Shown: positions 11,227-24,570, counted from the stretch's first letter. The stretch is DNA of 64,000 nucleotides from Erigeron canadensis (GCF_010389155.1 NC_057765.1:3286001-3350000); one strand, 5' to 3'. Notes: generated by a model not told the origin, from the sequence alone. Numbers and translations are program-made.

Positions 11227-14200
11227 CTAACTGTTGCAAGCATACAACGTAAAATGTGGAATATGAACGAATACAATAGAATAGGGAGCAACTGTTATCG
11301 GGTCTGAAGAGTTTACGTACAAAGGTTCCAATGAAGGAATGTCACCGGATGAATTCACTGTCAGTTGTTTTCCGTTTAACATCATTACTTTACTATGCAA
11401 GTCTCCGTTTTGTGGTGTCAAATGATATTCTTCTCGTGTTCTTGTTCTTGTTGCGGCAACCTTTGTAGGCTTTGGTTCTGAATGAGCGTGCTTTGGTTTA
11501 TGCTGATGATGAGTATGGGATCTGTGCTTGTGTAGCCTCCAAGTACTGTTGACCGACAATTTTACCTCAATTGTAGTGGTATTGTCTAGATTCATTAGTA
11601 CTAACGATGTTCCTTTCTGCAATACGTATAAAAGGTGTCATAAGAAAGCTCAGTATGAGTGGAATTGGGAACGGGTCAAGTTCTACGGTAGCAATGACAG
11701 AATGGTCAATACTCGGGTCTGAAGGGTTGGGCAATGGATCGACTTGAAGTGGGTTATTTTTAGTACGGATCAAAAATGGCCTGTGCTAGACTGGTTAAAC
11801 TTGTCCAATGTCATAATGTTCTTATAAATAATTACTACATTAATTATGAATTGTTAAAAATGACTATGTAGTTAAGTTTTAACCCATTTACCCGTTCCCC
11901 CAAAGGTTAACATTTTGATTGAGATTGTTTTATTAAAAAAATATAAGCCCAAATCGACCTAATTGTACGTACATAGCTCCAATGGGCCGGTCTTGGATTG
12001 GTTGATCCTTTGTCAGCATTACAAATACATTTCAGGCCTTTCAATTTCTTTCACACATTTGGCCCGTTTCTGTTTTATTTCAGAATTTTTATCTGACCCA
12101 TTATTATGATAACGGGTCAAATTTGCTAAGTTGTATTCGGGTGGGTAGAATTGGAGTGTTTGCTTGAGTCATGTAGCGAACTTACTGATTCTTTCGCACA
12201 ATGTGAATAAGCACGTATCTTTTTGGTGCCTATAAAGCGTGTAGATAGAACTTTCCTCCCCATTAGTCGGTGCCAAAGAAGCGCACTGGTAACAAACAAA
12301 CAGAATCTCATTAGAAATATTTTAATTTTTTAATGCGTTTGAGCTCAAAATTTAGAGTCAGAGATTAGTTATGAACCTGTAGTAGTCTGGATTTGGCTTA
12401 AAGGTGGTGGTATTGAGTAAACCGTAGTTTCCTCCTATCAAAGTTTGTCTGCAGTATGTTTTCGTGTCATAAACAGACGAAATTCCCAGTTGATCCAAGT
12501 ACCTGCATTAGTGAAAAATATAGCTGCACATTATGCTCGGTTCTTGTATATATGCTCGATACCTGTATGTATCATATGTATTGTCGTATTGATGGTTGTA
12601 TTTTCTTGGTTTTATTTTTTTGTTCTTGGATATATTTAATACTATTAAGAATGTACAGTCATAATTGTTTTTTACCAGAAACTGTACACAAATGCATTAG
12701 AAACATTATTCTGGCCACTGTTGTAAGCCCCACCAGCCTCGCTAACCCAAGCAGATGCCGAAGATGCAGAAGTATTGATGGTGGATTCAAGTTGTTTGAA
12801 AGTATCAATCGACCCATCAAGATACGATGGATCAAGAATTCTTGCAGTTAGGTTCCTATCAGCCCCTATTAAGACAAATGGCATATTTGAACTTTAGGAT
12901 TTAGATCAATGGTCTTTAGGATATGCGCTTTTAAACTAATTTTGGATATTAAACACAGGATCGAATACTAGAACAGCCTGCAAGAGATAGAAGTGAACAT
13001 TTTTTTTGTTTTAAGTTGTTAACCGTCGTTTTAGTATTCTTTTATGGAAAGATACCTGAGCCGAGATTGTAGATGTGGTGAGAGATTACATTGAGGGTCT
13101 TTGATGTGCTGTTTAAAAAATTTGTGAACCATTTTGTGAGATAAAAACCTCCAGGTGCGATGATTAGTGGCTTAGGTTCAATATCCTTGTAAACACGGTG
13201 CACAATATTGCCTAGTCTTACTGTGTCACGAGCATACTGAGATGCTGATATACTTGTTCCGATTCCATTTCCACTCAGCTCATTCCCTGTTAGAAGATCA
13301 ACTTGTAAGTAATGATAGTATATCTCAGTGAATTGTCCACTGATATTAAGGGTTGCAAAATGGGTGGGTTGGGTAACTCGGAAAAACGTGTAACTATGGG
13401 CTAAAATGGGTCAGGGTAGGTGGGTAGGGTAACCACTAAAATTTGAGAATTATTTAGTTTGGATCAGCATGGGCAGGGTCAGATCAGACTAACTACAAAG
13501 TCTGTTATTCGATTAAAAAAATATCTTATTCATAACTTAACAAAAAGTATCTACACCCTTATAGATACTTGCATTGAGAGATATATGTATTTGAACTCAT
13601 TATATTACGAGTATGACTTTCAACATCCATTTAGCCTGATTCTTTTCAGTTAAATGGGTGAACCCACATCGTCCCATTAGGTAGAAACTACAACAAAAAA
13701 TGACCTTTTTATATGTAAGTGTGCACCACAAATTATGATATCTAAAAGATAAGTTGGCTCGTCAAATTGCTTGGATATAGCATGTCCATGCTGAATCATT
13801 CGACTATTTGAGAGTCAATCTCAGCATACTATGGCTGGCCTGGGAATATTAGATGCAATTGACTATTCAACCTGAGCTTAACTCTAGCATGGCATAAAGT
13901 CAGTAGCTCAATGGGCCATTTCTATATGACCTTCACCCTACATAACCTAATCTACTAAGCCTGTACAGGCTTTGGTGTAGTTTATATTATAATAGTCTGT
14001 TTTCACGAAGATGAAAACTCAAAACAAATGTGTCGGTTAACCTACCAAGTTCCCAACCAAATACGGTATAATTCTTTTTAACTGTGTAGCGGATTAGAGC
14101 TTCAGCATTCCTTGAGTCCCAAGCTCCAACAGTAGAACCATTGGCTACCACTGTCTTTCCCACGAGAACGTTTAGTCCAAAAGTAAACACGGCCCTGTAT

Positions 14201-15836
14201 GTAACAACAATTATAGCCACATATAAAACATGAAAACTAAAACGAAAAATAATTGTTTTGATTGGTTACCTGGTTTCATGAAAGAATCTATTGAGTTCAT
14301 CCCATCTAGATAAAGGCAAGCAGCCCTTGCTAAAACCGAATAACGTAGATGTGTTCTTAATGAACGGATGGCAATGTTCATCAAGCTTTTTGGTTTGGTA
14401 GATAACTTCATCTTGCAAAGTGCCTCCTAATCTGATCTTTAATGGAGAAAAAGCTGCATAGTTTTTTAACAAGCACAGCTTTATTTCTTATGAAGGATAT
14501 GAAAAATATTAAAGCTTTGAGATAAATTGATGGTTATTTTCACCTTTAATGGCATTCCTGAAGATTTTGTTGTTAAGATCCTGCATTGACCAACAATGGT
14601 TTTAGCTTTAAAAGTTTGAACTAAATTACAATCTTAAATTATTTATGCCTAAGATCCTAAAAGCTTACAATTTAAACATATGTATTCCATTATTTTCTTT
14701 CATTACTCTTTCATATAGATATATATTGTTATGTTTTTTTAATCCCTGTATTAGACATATTTTATAGAGTAATTTTTTCTGATCACAAACATGATTTTAT
14801 GTTGTTCTTATTAGAAGAAGTTCACCACAACCACCACCACTATTAACCGTCGTCGCATCAAGTGAGTACCCCTCTATTATTATTTATCTATAACTTTATA
14901 TATTTGTAAATACGACTTTGTTTAATTCCTTATTTAATACTTCAGTAAATCACATTAATTACTTGTTTTGTTCAATATTAATTCTCTCTAATTCATTTAA
15001 TCTTTAAACAATGTGTGTTTTCATATCATTATATTGCTGCAACAAAAATTACATGCATGTGCAATATATGAAAAAAAATAAAAATAAAAATAATAAAAAA
15101 TAAAAAAGAAGTGATTATGATATACGAGTATATAGAATATGTTATGAAACTAACGCAAAATGTAAAGTATCATATATATATATATATATATATATTAAAA
15201 CAAAAGTATAATATTAATAGTCATGTAAAGTACGGTTCATGTGATATCTATTCATATCAAAACATAAGTAATATTAATTATGTGTAACTTCATCTGTACA
15301 TGGGTGCATGAATTTGTTCACATATTAACATCAAGTTACTCCATATAATTTAAAGGTTTTTATGGTTTTTTTAATTTATATGGCTCTCACATGAATCTTA
15401 CCCATAGGAAAAGGTTATGTGAGAACCATTTGAATTTAAAAAAAAAAAACATGAGATCCTTTACATAATAACTTGATGTTCATACGTGAACAGATTCGTT
15501 ATACTTATTAACATTACTTATATTCAGTTGTGAACGTTTCTCACATGAACCTTACCCTATACATACAATGCATGCACATACCACATTGAGAAGAGAAGAA
15601 TGATCCCAGCTGCAAGTACCATAATCACACTTCTCAGGTGGCCACCAATCAATTGTTGCACATACAAAATTACTATCTGTTTCTGCAATCCTACTTTTAC
15701 CATCAATCAAAACTTTTCCATTTTCACTATTTGCAGCATCCACATTATAAATGAAGCTGCTATAAGTGAACAACAATAATAACAAAAATACCCATAAACA
15801 CACACCACCCTTTTGCATTATTAACAAAGAACCCAT
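11227..15836 (-). CDS. Heparanase-like protein, GH79 beta-glucuronidase family
   Basis: Nine exons (minus): 15836-15582, 14580-14544, 14453-14270, 14194-14046, 13286-13056, 12865-12676, 12502-12377, 12285-12186 and 11616-11227. They total 1662 nt, giving 553 residues, the usual length for plant heparanase-like (AtGUS) proteins. All introns are GT-AG. Residues 1-35 form a signal peptide with a long leucine core. The mature start contains ATIDWWPPEKCDYG, a family hallmark. The proton donor is Glu211 in GNELSG (exon 5) and the likely nucleophile is Glu328 in WVSEAGGAYNSG (exon 6). YHLTPQNG and SLEP blocks lie near the C-terminus. The family hydrolyses glucuronic acid residues of cell-wall arabinogalactan proteins, so the product is expected to be secreted. 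A His-rich insert in the last exon is a local peculiarity. Which Arabidopsis GUS paralogue it matches best was not resolved. Confidence 0.93.
14815..14873 (+). mobile_element. Decayed Helitron 3' end
   Basis: ACCACCACCAC, then CGTCGTCGCATCAAGTGAG and CCCCTCTA, align with the 3' part of the tandem Helitrons at 7.6-9.0 kb. The terminal CTAG is eroded. It lies in intron 1 of the heparanase-like gene. The 5' end was not located. Confidence 0.3.
15305..15505. repeat. Foldback repeat in intron 1 of the heparanase-like gene
   Basis: About 200 bp with inverted arms: GTTCACATATTAACATCAAG on the left matches the complement of CTTGATGTTCATACGTGAAC on the right. Inner arms around CTCACAT also pair. It is MITE-like; target duplications were not resolved. 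Confidence 0.5.
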
Positions 15837-15970
15837 ATATTTTCAAAATTTTGTTCTAAGTACAAAAAAGAATGAAAAAAAAATAATGATAGACTTATAA
15901 TTAAATTATTTTTTTTTCTTAATGGTTATTCAAGAAAGGTGATGGAATGAATATATAGTGGGAGACATTC

Positions 15971-15984
15971 TATTATTTATAGAG
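15971..15984 (-). promoter_or_regulatory. Putative TATA box of the heparanase-like gene
   Basis: CTCTATAAATAATA on the minus strand, about 140 bp upstream of the start codon at 15836. This distance leaves room for a short 5' leader. Confidence 0.45.
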
Positions 15985-16439
15985 GATTTTGAAGGAGAGA
16001 CGATTAATATTAAGACAAAGATATAATTTTGGTATGTTTAAATTTGTGGGTTTTGAAGCAAATATAAAGATGATGAGGTGTAGCGGTTAGTGGGGTCCAT
16101 TTGGGGATGTTGTTGTTTGTTCTTTGCTTATGGAAAGTGTAGAAAGATTGCTGAATAGAGAGGAAAACCAGATGATGTGTTGTTCAGGGTTTATGTTATA
16201 TATATAAAAACAAATAAATTAGTTTGGCCAGAACAGAAAGTGGCCGGTACTATTCGTAATTGGGCTAATTACTTGGCTGCCTTGGCATGCATGCTTTGAA
16301 TATAGAAATTAATATATTATTGATCTAGAGTACTTATCCTACTTATTATTGATTCTTAATAACAGAAACCGTTTGAGTCTCTCTGTAGAGATCTAGCTAT
16401 GAGACTCCGGCTTTTTTATCCGAAGTCGTCAAGATTATT

Positions 16440-16587
16440 TTTTTAAAGGGTGAAGTCTTAGGCCGGAAGTCCTTAGGAAGCAGTCTCTCTACTTAGAGTA
16501 GCCTCTTTATCTAGAGTAGGAATAAGGCTGTCTATGTCATACATCCCTCATATCCGGGCGATCGCTTGGATTGAATACCGTTGTTGT
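16440..16587 (+). mobile_element. SINE 3' part with TTG tail
   Basis: The block GGAAGCAGTCTCTCTACTT, AATAAGGCTGTCTATGTC and GGATTGAATACC ending in GTTGTTGT resembles the 3' region of Au/TS-type plant SINEs, which end in TTG repeats. No convincing tRNA-related head with A and B boxes was found, so this is probably 5' truncated. Confidence 0.45.
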
Positions 16588-16897
16588 CAGAGGTGGCTCA
16601 ACAATACTATGGAATTAGGCGGTCGCTATAGGCCCCCAAATTTTCGAGGCCTCGATATTTTGTATATTCGACTTAATGTTTAGATTTTGGACTAACTACG
16701 ATATATAATTTGCATTATATTAACGCCCTTATTGGTTTTGGTATCAACATCCATATCTTTTTTATTATTAGTAGTTTATAATAAAAATCGAGTTATTTTT
16801 TGTTGTTTTTCTCTTTTACTCTAATTTATATGGTAATGAACTAGGCCTCAAAAATTGATACCGTTTGAGGCCTCAAAAAACCTTAAGCCGCCACTAG
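16588..16897. mobile_element. hAT-like element inserted in the SINE tail
   Basis: The left end CAGAGGTGGCTCAA and the inverse of the right end (CTAGTGGCGGCTTAA) form imperfect terminal inverted repeats. Both flanks are TTGTTGT, compatible with an 8-bp duplication inside the TTG tail. About 310 bp, non-coding. It contains GAGGCCTC-type blocks near both ends. Confidence 0.5.
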
Positions 16898-18342
16898 TTG
16901 TTGTTGTTTAGTACTTATCCAACTTGGCAAAAGTTTTTAACTTTTTGCTTGAAATCTAGAGCTTCTTTTTGGCATAGGTATAGTACGCAGTTGTTCTAGT
17001 TGTAAATTACGTATCTATAGTAGTTTTATACATTTATAATACATGTATACATTTATTCATGTATAAGTATATATGATATACAGTTATATAATTTTTATTG
17101 AAAATTGTATATTAAAAGACAAAGTTTTGCTATAGGTAATTATTATTATATTTACAAATTCATAGTTGTCGTTTCTGAAGCTGTTGACTGTCTTCGCTGG
17201 AAACTTTTAGCCACGGGGCTTCTTCGACGACCTTTTGCCGAGGACATGTCCGTTGTAAACATTTTTACTGAAAGTAATTTTTCTTTGTAGTGTTGAATTA
17301 TTTCAAGTTTATTATAATTTGAAAATGATTATAAGTTAACTAATACCTTTGAGAACTCGTACAATTACTATTGTGACAAAAATAACTTTCTAACATAAAA
17401 GTAATTAATAGGCTTAAAATTTAGTGGTGACATAATATAATATGAACCAATATATAGTTGAGATTCAGAACAATTTCACTCTGTGAATCTCGGCTATTAA
17501 TGATCATATGACATTATGCTGTGTCAACACCAGATTGATTTTTGGGTTTATTTGTAATCCTACTGAATCAATCACATATATAGGAGTATCATATTTCTTT
17601 TGATAGTGTTATGGCTCTAATGACTACGATTAACACCCATTAAAATGTTGTATATAAATAAAGATAATCATAATCTAAAAATACTTTCAAACGTCATATA
17701 CATATTACATAATCGTAACACTATACAAATATAATTAGAATACTCAAAAGTAACTAGTTATATATAACCGGCCGGACTCACTTTTACCTGCATTTAAGGT
17801 CACTTTAAAAACTTTTCGTTTAGATTGGATCATGCTTGCTGGTTAATTTCCTGTAAAAATCAAAAAGATATTCATGATCGCAAATTCATAGCTTACATTT
17901 CTAATTTTGTATATTTATAGAGTGATGCATACATCACCTAGTATATATATTATAAAATGAACAAATACAATTAATTGCCCATAAAATTAAGTTATGAATA
18001 TTTAAAACTAGAGTTGTTCCTTGAGCTTTACACTTGAGCTGATTTCTCGTCGAGTCTATTTTGGGACCATGTATAAGTGGGTTGTTGGATCGGGTGATGG
18101 CTAATTGGATATTGACTAATAACATCTTACGTTAGATATGATCATACCTTTTCCATAGTTGTACGCATGGTTTGGCGTTTTAGGACTTAATTATGACCTA
18201 CTATTGGATGTTTGAATTTTAGTTTGGCATTGTATGATTTTAAAACTTCGTATAAATGTTACAATTTTTCACTAGATCGTATGTAACGTGTGATGGTGGT
18301 GGTTTGTTTCGTAACTTAACTAATCGTTTGTATAGTGATCAA
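16898..18342. other. Intergenic, no gene seen
   Basis: AT-rich sequence upstream of the heparanase-like gene, beyond its promoter. Short ORFs at 17105 and 17934 have no recognisable similarity. Confidence 0.55.
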
Positions 18343-18370
18343 CTAGATTATATCCCGCGTAATACGCGGG
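18343..18370 (-). mobile_element. Helitron 3' terminus
   Basis: The minus strand reads CCCGCGTATTACGCGGG, a perfect GC-rich hairpin, then ATATAAT and CTAG followed by T. This is the canonical Helitron 3' end. The 5' TC end, to the right, could not be fixed. Confidence 0.6.
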
Positions 18371-18379
18371 TGAATATAC

Positions 18380-18605
18380 ATAAAAAAAAAAAAAAAAATT
18401 TTAAGTGAGTTTCGATATAGACGTGTTGGAGGCAATTATAACCAAATATTTCTGGACCCTCAACCCCTTCTCATGAAATATACCTTTGAGATGAGAACCC
18501 CAAAACTCGAACCTGAGACCTTGGGTAAACTCATTTACAGGGCTCACATAGTGGAATTAGAAGATACCCCTCGGCCCTGGCCACTAGGCTAAAGCCATGT
18601 TAAAT
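18380..18605 (-). mobile_element. tRNA-derived SINE
   Basis: On the minus strand, TAGCCTAGTGGCCAGGG resembles a Pol III A box and CTCAGGTTCGAGTT a B box about 55 nt later. The body ends in a long T run beside the Helitron end. Target duplications are not clear. Confidence 0.5.
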
Positions 18606-18839
18606 TTTTGTACGTGATAACATATATTGTGATAGTTCTTTGTATGTTAGTATCGAATGCTCCATAAACATACGGTAAAAGTTTTCGCAAAAATAGTCTA
18701 AAATTTTATAAAATCAATTAGTTTATTTATACTAAACATGAAACATTGTATTATATATGTGATCAACTTGAGAAGATAAACCGTCAAAACAACACTTTCA
18801 ATAAGTTTTACTTTAAAATAATTTATACCACCAATCGCT

Positions 18840-18957
18840 TATCGTTTAAAATATCTTCATTACCTCTCTACATCAATTACTTACACTCACCACCACCACC
18901 AACAGTCTGCCACCACTACAGTTGCCGTCGCCGCATCATGCGAGTACAATGTTAGTA
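18840..18957 (+). mobile_element. Helitron-related fragment, 3' end eroded
   Basis: CTACATCAATTACTTACACT, repeated ACC triplets, and GTCGCCGCATCATGCGAG followed by TTAGT match the interior and 3' hairpin of the local Helitron family in plus orientation. The CTAG is changed to TTAG. Confidence 0.4.
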
Positions 18958-19800
18958 TATAGTTTAAGTTTATTTGAATATAACCGATTATAGACAAATT
19001 AATTAATATTTAAATGGTATATTGGCTAGAAAACGAAAAACATATAATATTGCATAGATTAGTTACTAATACAAAACGTTATACTCGTATATATCATTAT
19101 ATATTATTGTCAGTAAACAATTTTTGAGGATTAATAAATTTTACTTTAAACATTATTACAACGTACCCTCAAATTATACAGTTTAGTTAAATTAAGAAAG
19201 CGTTGAATATAAATATACATTAAAAATTAATATGTAAATGAGATAGATATATTATTGTAATGATGATTCAATTGGAGGAAGTTAAAAAAGACGAGCCGTA
19301 AGCGAAAGAAAGCCATAGTCAAATGTTAGTATATTTATTATTATTTGTTATTAGTTTTATTGATAATTAGTAAGTATGAATTTAAAAAAGGAAGATGATG
19401 TAATCAAAATAATCTAAAGGTCCTAATTCAAACTGATTTTTCATCTAAGGGTGGTGATTTATTTAAAAAAGAATTTAAGAAGCTCTTTTAGTATTTATGT
19501 TAGATACTAACGGTAGTCAACAGGGTTGTTGTTGACTAATTGGTAAAGCATTTGTACTTTCGAGTTTTCCATTAGGATATAAATCTTCGAAGAAGGGTAG
19601 TTCTGAATATTTTCGTGAAAACTCTTAGATTTCATATCCTATACATTCTTGTTAATTTAAAAGTAAGATGCATTGTCATTATAAAAAAAATAATAATAAT
19701 AACGATGTAAAAGGGGATGATGTAACAGGCGATGATGGATGGTGATTATATGCTAAGATATTTGGTTTTTAAACTTTATATTTTCCACGGTATATATTAT

Positions 19801-19968
19801 GGGAAAATGATCGATACTGCAGACTTTACCTAAGCTTAGGTATGTCACTTTAAAAAAAGTTACAAATTAAACCTTTGAATTGTATAAACATATATAGCCC
19901 CCTGAGTTTTACATAATCCCCCCTGCTTTACTTAAGATAATAGTGCATGTTTTACCTAACATTTCTCC
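19801..19968. mobile_element. Small MITE family, copy A
   Basis: It begins GGGAAAATGATC, contains ACCTAAGCTTAGGT and ends TTACCTAACATTTCTCC. It is the same as 26521-26717 apart from an internal deletion of about 30 bp. Flanks TATATTAT and TATATTCT suggest an old target duplication. Confidence 0.55.
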
Positions 19969-20003
19969 TATATTCTAGACGCGTTTGATAAGAAGTTTTG
20001 TGA

Positions 20004-23003
20004 TGTAACACCCGTCATTTAAAAGTCTGGATTTCAAAAAACTTTGTCAAACGGCATTTAAAAAGTAGCGGAAAATGATCACTTTAAAACTGCCCCATCC
20101 GCAACCGGATGGTACCTTTATAAAATGGTGTTACTAACGTGCATCATCAAAACAATATAAATGAAATCCAAGTTATGGCACCAACATAAATGCCATCATT
20201 ATTACATGTTCATAAATCATAAATGAATGTAGCCAAAACGTAAGGCAAAGGGAAGTCTAAGCATTCAACAATCTATGCTAGTCTTCTTTATTACTTCTAC
20301 CCATCTCACCGAGCTAATCATTTCCTAGCTCAAGCTTGCTTATCCTGAAGGCACAACATTTTCAAAGAACAAGTGTTAGCTAATAAATTAGTTAAGTAAG
20401 ATAACATAATTTGAAAACATTTGCCGATTCATAATATATTAACAAAACGTATCATAAATGTTAATATCACATATCAGATCATATCACAAGATAAACACAA
20501 CACAATAGGATCATCATATTCCTAATGTGCCTAGCATTTCTTTCTTATCTTTCTTCCTTTACTTCATTTCTTTGCTTAGACGTAGGCTAAGTGACTTACA
20601 CCACTTACATAGGGATGTGGGGTTTGTGTGCAGGCGGTCGTAGACCATACATGGAGCCCTCACACCCGACATGATGGGTAAACCTTTCGGTGGTCCATCG
20701 GCGTCGTTAAGGAATTGACTAAGTCATTTCCAACTGAATAAACCGTTTATGCCTTTGTGCAATGGTGGTTAGTCACTCCACCCGGAATACTCAAACGTAA
20801 CTATGCCACGGGAGGTATCATGATTCCCAAACCACGTGACCACGTATGCCCTAGCTCCGAGGAACTACCACGGGTTAAGCTTAACACAACATCTTGAATA
20901 TGCTCGAGACTTCTTAATTATATTAGCTTAAGCTACACTTTCATAAACTAATCACATACATCATCTTTTACTTTAGGGCCCTTATTCGTGCACGTGTCAT
21001 GGCAATCCTATTCATATGTCTAGTGACTAGGTGTTCAAGCCATGCAAACATTCATAAAAACATTTCATCATTTCATTTCACATGCATAACATCATACCTT
21101 TAAATCAATCATATCTTACCATACATCATCAATGGTAATTATACATATCCCATAAAGCCTCCCATATAATCCCATAATCATACAAGTATGCAATTATATT
21201 CATTTGGGGGTTTTAACTTATAAAAACTATATTTTGTTGTACCCCCAGGTGACGAAAAATGTTATCTTACCTCAATAAGAATGCAATAACAAAGTGTCAT
21301 ACCAATTAATACTCAACAGTGAATGCTCAAACCTTCAGAACCTACGATGTACAAAAGAGTCCAATTAATTGTTAATTTACTCACTATCATTGTCTTTTAA
21401 TGAGGACTCAACATCATGCTTTTATTAGTAAATACGTTTAATTTAAGGTATTAAATATTCAATAACTTTTAGTTCAATAATGATAAATTTCAATCTCGAA
21501 CCACAAGATTCAAAAATGACTATTTCAATCTTGAACCATAAAGATCAAAAATTACAATTTCAATCTCACAAGATTCAAAACACAATTTCAACCTTGCAAG
21601 GACCAAATATGTCAATTCGGAACTGCAGGGATCAAAACTGTCACTTTTCAAACTATAGGGATCAAAATCGTCACTTTCAAAACTACAGGAATCAGAACTA
21701 TCATTTTCGAAACTACAGGGACCGTTTATGTCAAATCAAAAACTTCAGGGACCAAAACTGTCATTTTCAAAACTACAGGGACCGTTTATAAGTTCAGGGA
21801 CTGAAAACAATAAGTCTGAAACTACAGAGACCAAAACTGCAAAATCTGCTAACAGTGACGTCAGCATGACGTCAGCGAATAGGACATGCATATCGACGGG
21901 CTTGAGCTGCTGTTCTTCTTTCTTTCTTATTTTTTTTTTCAATCAAATTGCTAAATGTATGAACCTTCAACACACGATATCTATTTCATTATCAAATGGG
22001 TTTAGACGATTTTTTTTGCAAAATCTTCGTTTTTCATTAAAGAATATAACTCCAGAAAATAACTCATTTTAATTTACTTTTTAGAGACCAAACAATAGAA
22101 ACGATACAACATCTTTATAAATCTTTAAAACAAGATTTCCAGTTCGTTATTCAACCAAATCAAGTGATTCTTTTTGCAAAACTCATGATTTTCAGTAGAG
22201 AATCTAATTCCAGAAGAAAATCTCATTTTAAAAGTTTCTTTCTTCAGATCTAATGAAAAAACACGTTAAAGACGTTTACAAATCGATTTGAAATCCATAT
22301 GTATGAATCAAAATACTTTCAAACAACTACATAACATTGAAATACATCAAAAGAGAATGATTTTACTGTACTTACCCTTCTTGTAAAACCGTCATCATTG
22401 AGATCCCAAAATAACCTCGAAAACGTTAATTTCCGGTATGACAATCTCTAGACACAAGCAAGGATCATTATAATGAACACACAATGAACAAGAATATGTT
22501 ACCTACTGATTTTCAGGAAGTAACTCACGAAATTTGAGAGAAAAAGATGGAGAAAAGTGAGAGAATGGTAAAACTTAGGGAAAATAGGTTATTAGATGAA
22601 ACTGATTATTTAAAAGGAGGTTATCATACTTGGTTTAACCTAATGGACCAGATTTTATCTTTAAATTTTGTGCATAAGGATTGGGCTTGGCTAAAGTCCA
22701 CTACAACAAGTCAAAAAAGTCATTTTAACATAAAAACTAAGGCCCGAAGCTAATACGTATACTAACGAACGACTAATTAACGTCTTAAGCACATAATGGT
22801 AAACCGACACACCATATTAGCATCACATAACTCAATAACTTATTCACATATAGGCACATTAATCATCGTTTATCATCAAATTAATCGCCTAGCAATTAAC
22901 GAAACTAACGGCGTTAAAGATCAACTAACGATAAACCGATAGAAGTTGCCGACTGACTAACGACAAAGTCCAGGTCAAAGGTCGAAAAGTTTAAGATGTT
23001 ACA
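20004..23003. mobile_element. Large solo LTR, about 3.0 kb
   Basis: It starts TGTAACACCCG and ends GATGTTACA, forming the inverted TGTAACA/TGTTACA pair. Perfect 5-bp duplications TGTGA flank it (19999-20003 and 23004-23008). There is no gag or pol between the ends. TGTAACACCC starts and multi-kilobase LTRs are typical of Tekay/Del chromoviruses, so that clade is the likely source. ORFs at 21480, 21728 and 22547 lie inside it and are not genes. Confidence 0.8.
21490..21840 (+). repeat. 30-bp tandem array inside the solo LTR
   Basis: About ten degenerate units with a 30-bp period, of the form GGGACCAAAACTGTCATTTT followed by CAAAACTACA; one unit is shortened to 19 bp. Since 30 is a multiple of three, the array stays open as a 10-residue repeat ORF (21480-21791), which explains that frame without a gene. 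Confidence 0.75.
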
Positions 23004-23008
23004 TGTGA

Positions 23009-24560
23009 TCTTTCGGGAACCTCCAATGGGTCTTTTAAAGGGAACCTCCAACATACCAAAGATTTCTCTATCTGGATGTTAAAAGCTTAGGGATATTTAA
23101 TTAACAAAAGAAAGAAACTGAGTACGTGATTATAAAAAATAAACATAAGGGACGAAGAGTTAATTAAAAGAACGTCATTATTGAAATTACCCAAATAGCT
23201 TAAAAAATTTGGTCACATTTCATCTTACCGGCTAGTTCATGCATAACGAGTATGATTCTTCACAAAATCAATTCGTTGGGTACTTTCAAAAGCTATCGGT
23301 CATCACAAAAATATGAAGAAATGGATACCTAGCTAATGAACGTCTTCATATATTATCATCAATTGAGGTATATATATATATATATTATATATATGCAATT
23401 ACGAGCACGGTATCAGCGCGTTGCTGCGGATATCATGGACAGGGTTTCTCATGTCACAATTACCTTGTTTTTGACTATTGATTTTTGGTCAGTTTGTGTA
23501 TTACTTCCTTAATTGTTTACCAAAGAAAGAAGAGAGTATTTGCCAAAGAATTAGAGATATAGCATATGGAAGAACAGCGGTAGAGAATAATAAGTGTGTA
23601 TGGGCAAATAAATAAATTCACATGTCTCAAAAATTCTAAACTTTCAACACCACCCAATAATTTTTATAGGAGGGTATAGATGTGAGATAGAGTTAATGTG
23701 AGAACCAAAACAAGGGTAAAACTGTGACAACCACTATTTCTCTTTCTTCTTTTTCATTTTTAGTGTGGTTTTTAAGTGTTTTTATTTTCTTTTCTTTTTA
23801 ATAAAAATCCATTCCAAAAATTCATTTTTTTTAAAAAAAAAAATTATAAAAAAAATTATACGGGTTATGTTTTGAAAATAGATAGATACGGTACTGGCGT
23901 TGTCTTTATCCAATCTAAAGGGGTTGTCACCGGAAGCATTTGGGAATGGTATGTATTTGATGGGATGTCATTCAAGAGATGGTGGTGGTTAGATACTATA
24001 CAAGCGTAGCTTTAAGAGCTCCACCCTCATGGATGACTTTTTAGTAGTTCTCACGTTTTTCACCTTTATTTTGGTTTTCACTTATCACTTCACTATACGT
24101 ATATAGGTTTATATGTATGTGTGATACTTTGAGCTAGTTTAGTTGATTTCATGAGTTCTAAATCTGAAATTTGAATGTGTTTGTTGGTGTTAGTTATAAT
24201 TTTTTATTAAACATGATTTTTTTATTGTGTGAATGATAAACCTATAATAATTTTTTTGTTATATACAAGTATTCCAAACAATAATTGTTTTATACGGTAA
24301 AAAGTTGTAGGTTTATTATCATCCTTTTCTATTACTAGACTTTTTAGAAATATGTGAGTTACTTGCAAATGCAAGGTAGTCTGACATATATTGTTTTAAT
24401 CGGGTTTATATTGGAAAACCTTTTTGACTAACAGATTCGCTTAATTAAACCTCAAAGAGAAAAATCTATTACCAACACTTGAACTCAAGACCTTACATTT
24501 TAAATAAACGCCTTCCTTGCCTACCATAGACACACCATTAATACCCCACCCAAAGTTTTA
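23009..24560. other. Intergenic, no gene seen
   Basis: It includes a TA-rich microsatellite near 23370 and an ORF at 23776-24009 with a WEWYVFDGMSFKRWWW segment that I do not recognise. No exon-like structure or promoter supports it as a gene. Confidence 0.45.
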
Positions 24561-24570
24561 AAAAGGTTAA

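Noticed and set aside
11528..11773. Short ORFs overlapping the last heparanase exon
   Set aside because: Frames on the opposite strand or running into the intron; the spliced GH79 gene explains the sequence.
12445..12884. Plus-strand ORFs of 64 and 131 residues
   Set aside because: They are antisense to exons 6 and 7 of the heparanase-like gene.
13350..13690. GGGTTGCAAAATGGGTGGG-type stretch in the intron between heparanase exons 4 and 5
   Set aside because: It resembles Ac-like hAT ends on one side only; the other terminus and duplication are missing.
21480..22072. Repeat-protein ORFs (NYRDQNCHFQ-type units)
   Set aside because: They arise from a 30-bp tandem array inside a solo LTR; no promoter or family match.
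23776..24009. 77-residue ORF with a Trp-rich end
   Set aside because: No recognisable domain, low-complexity start in an A/T run, no exon or promoter context.
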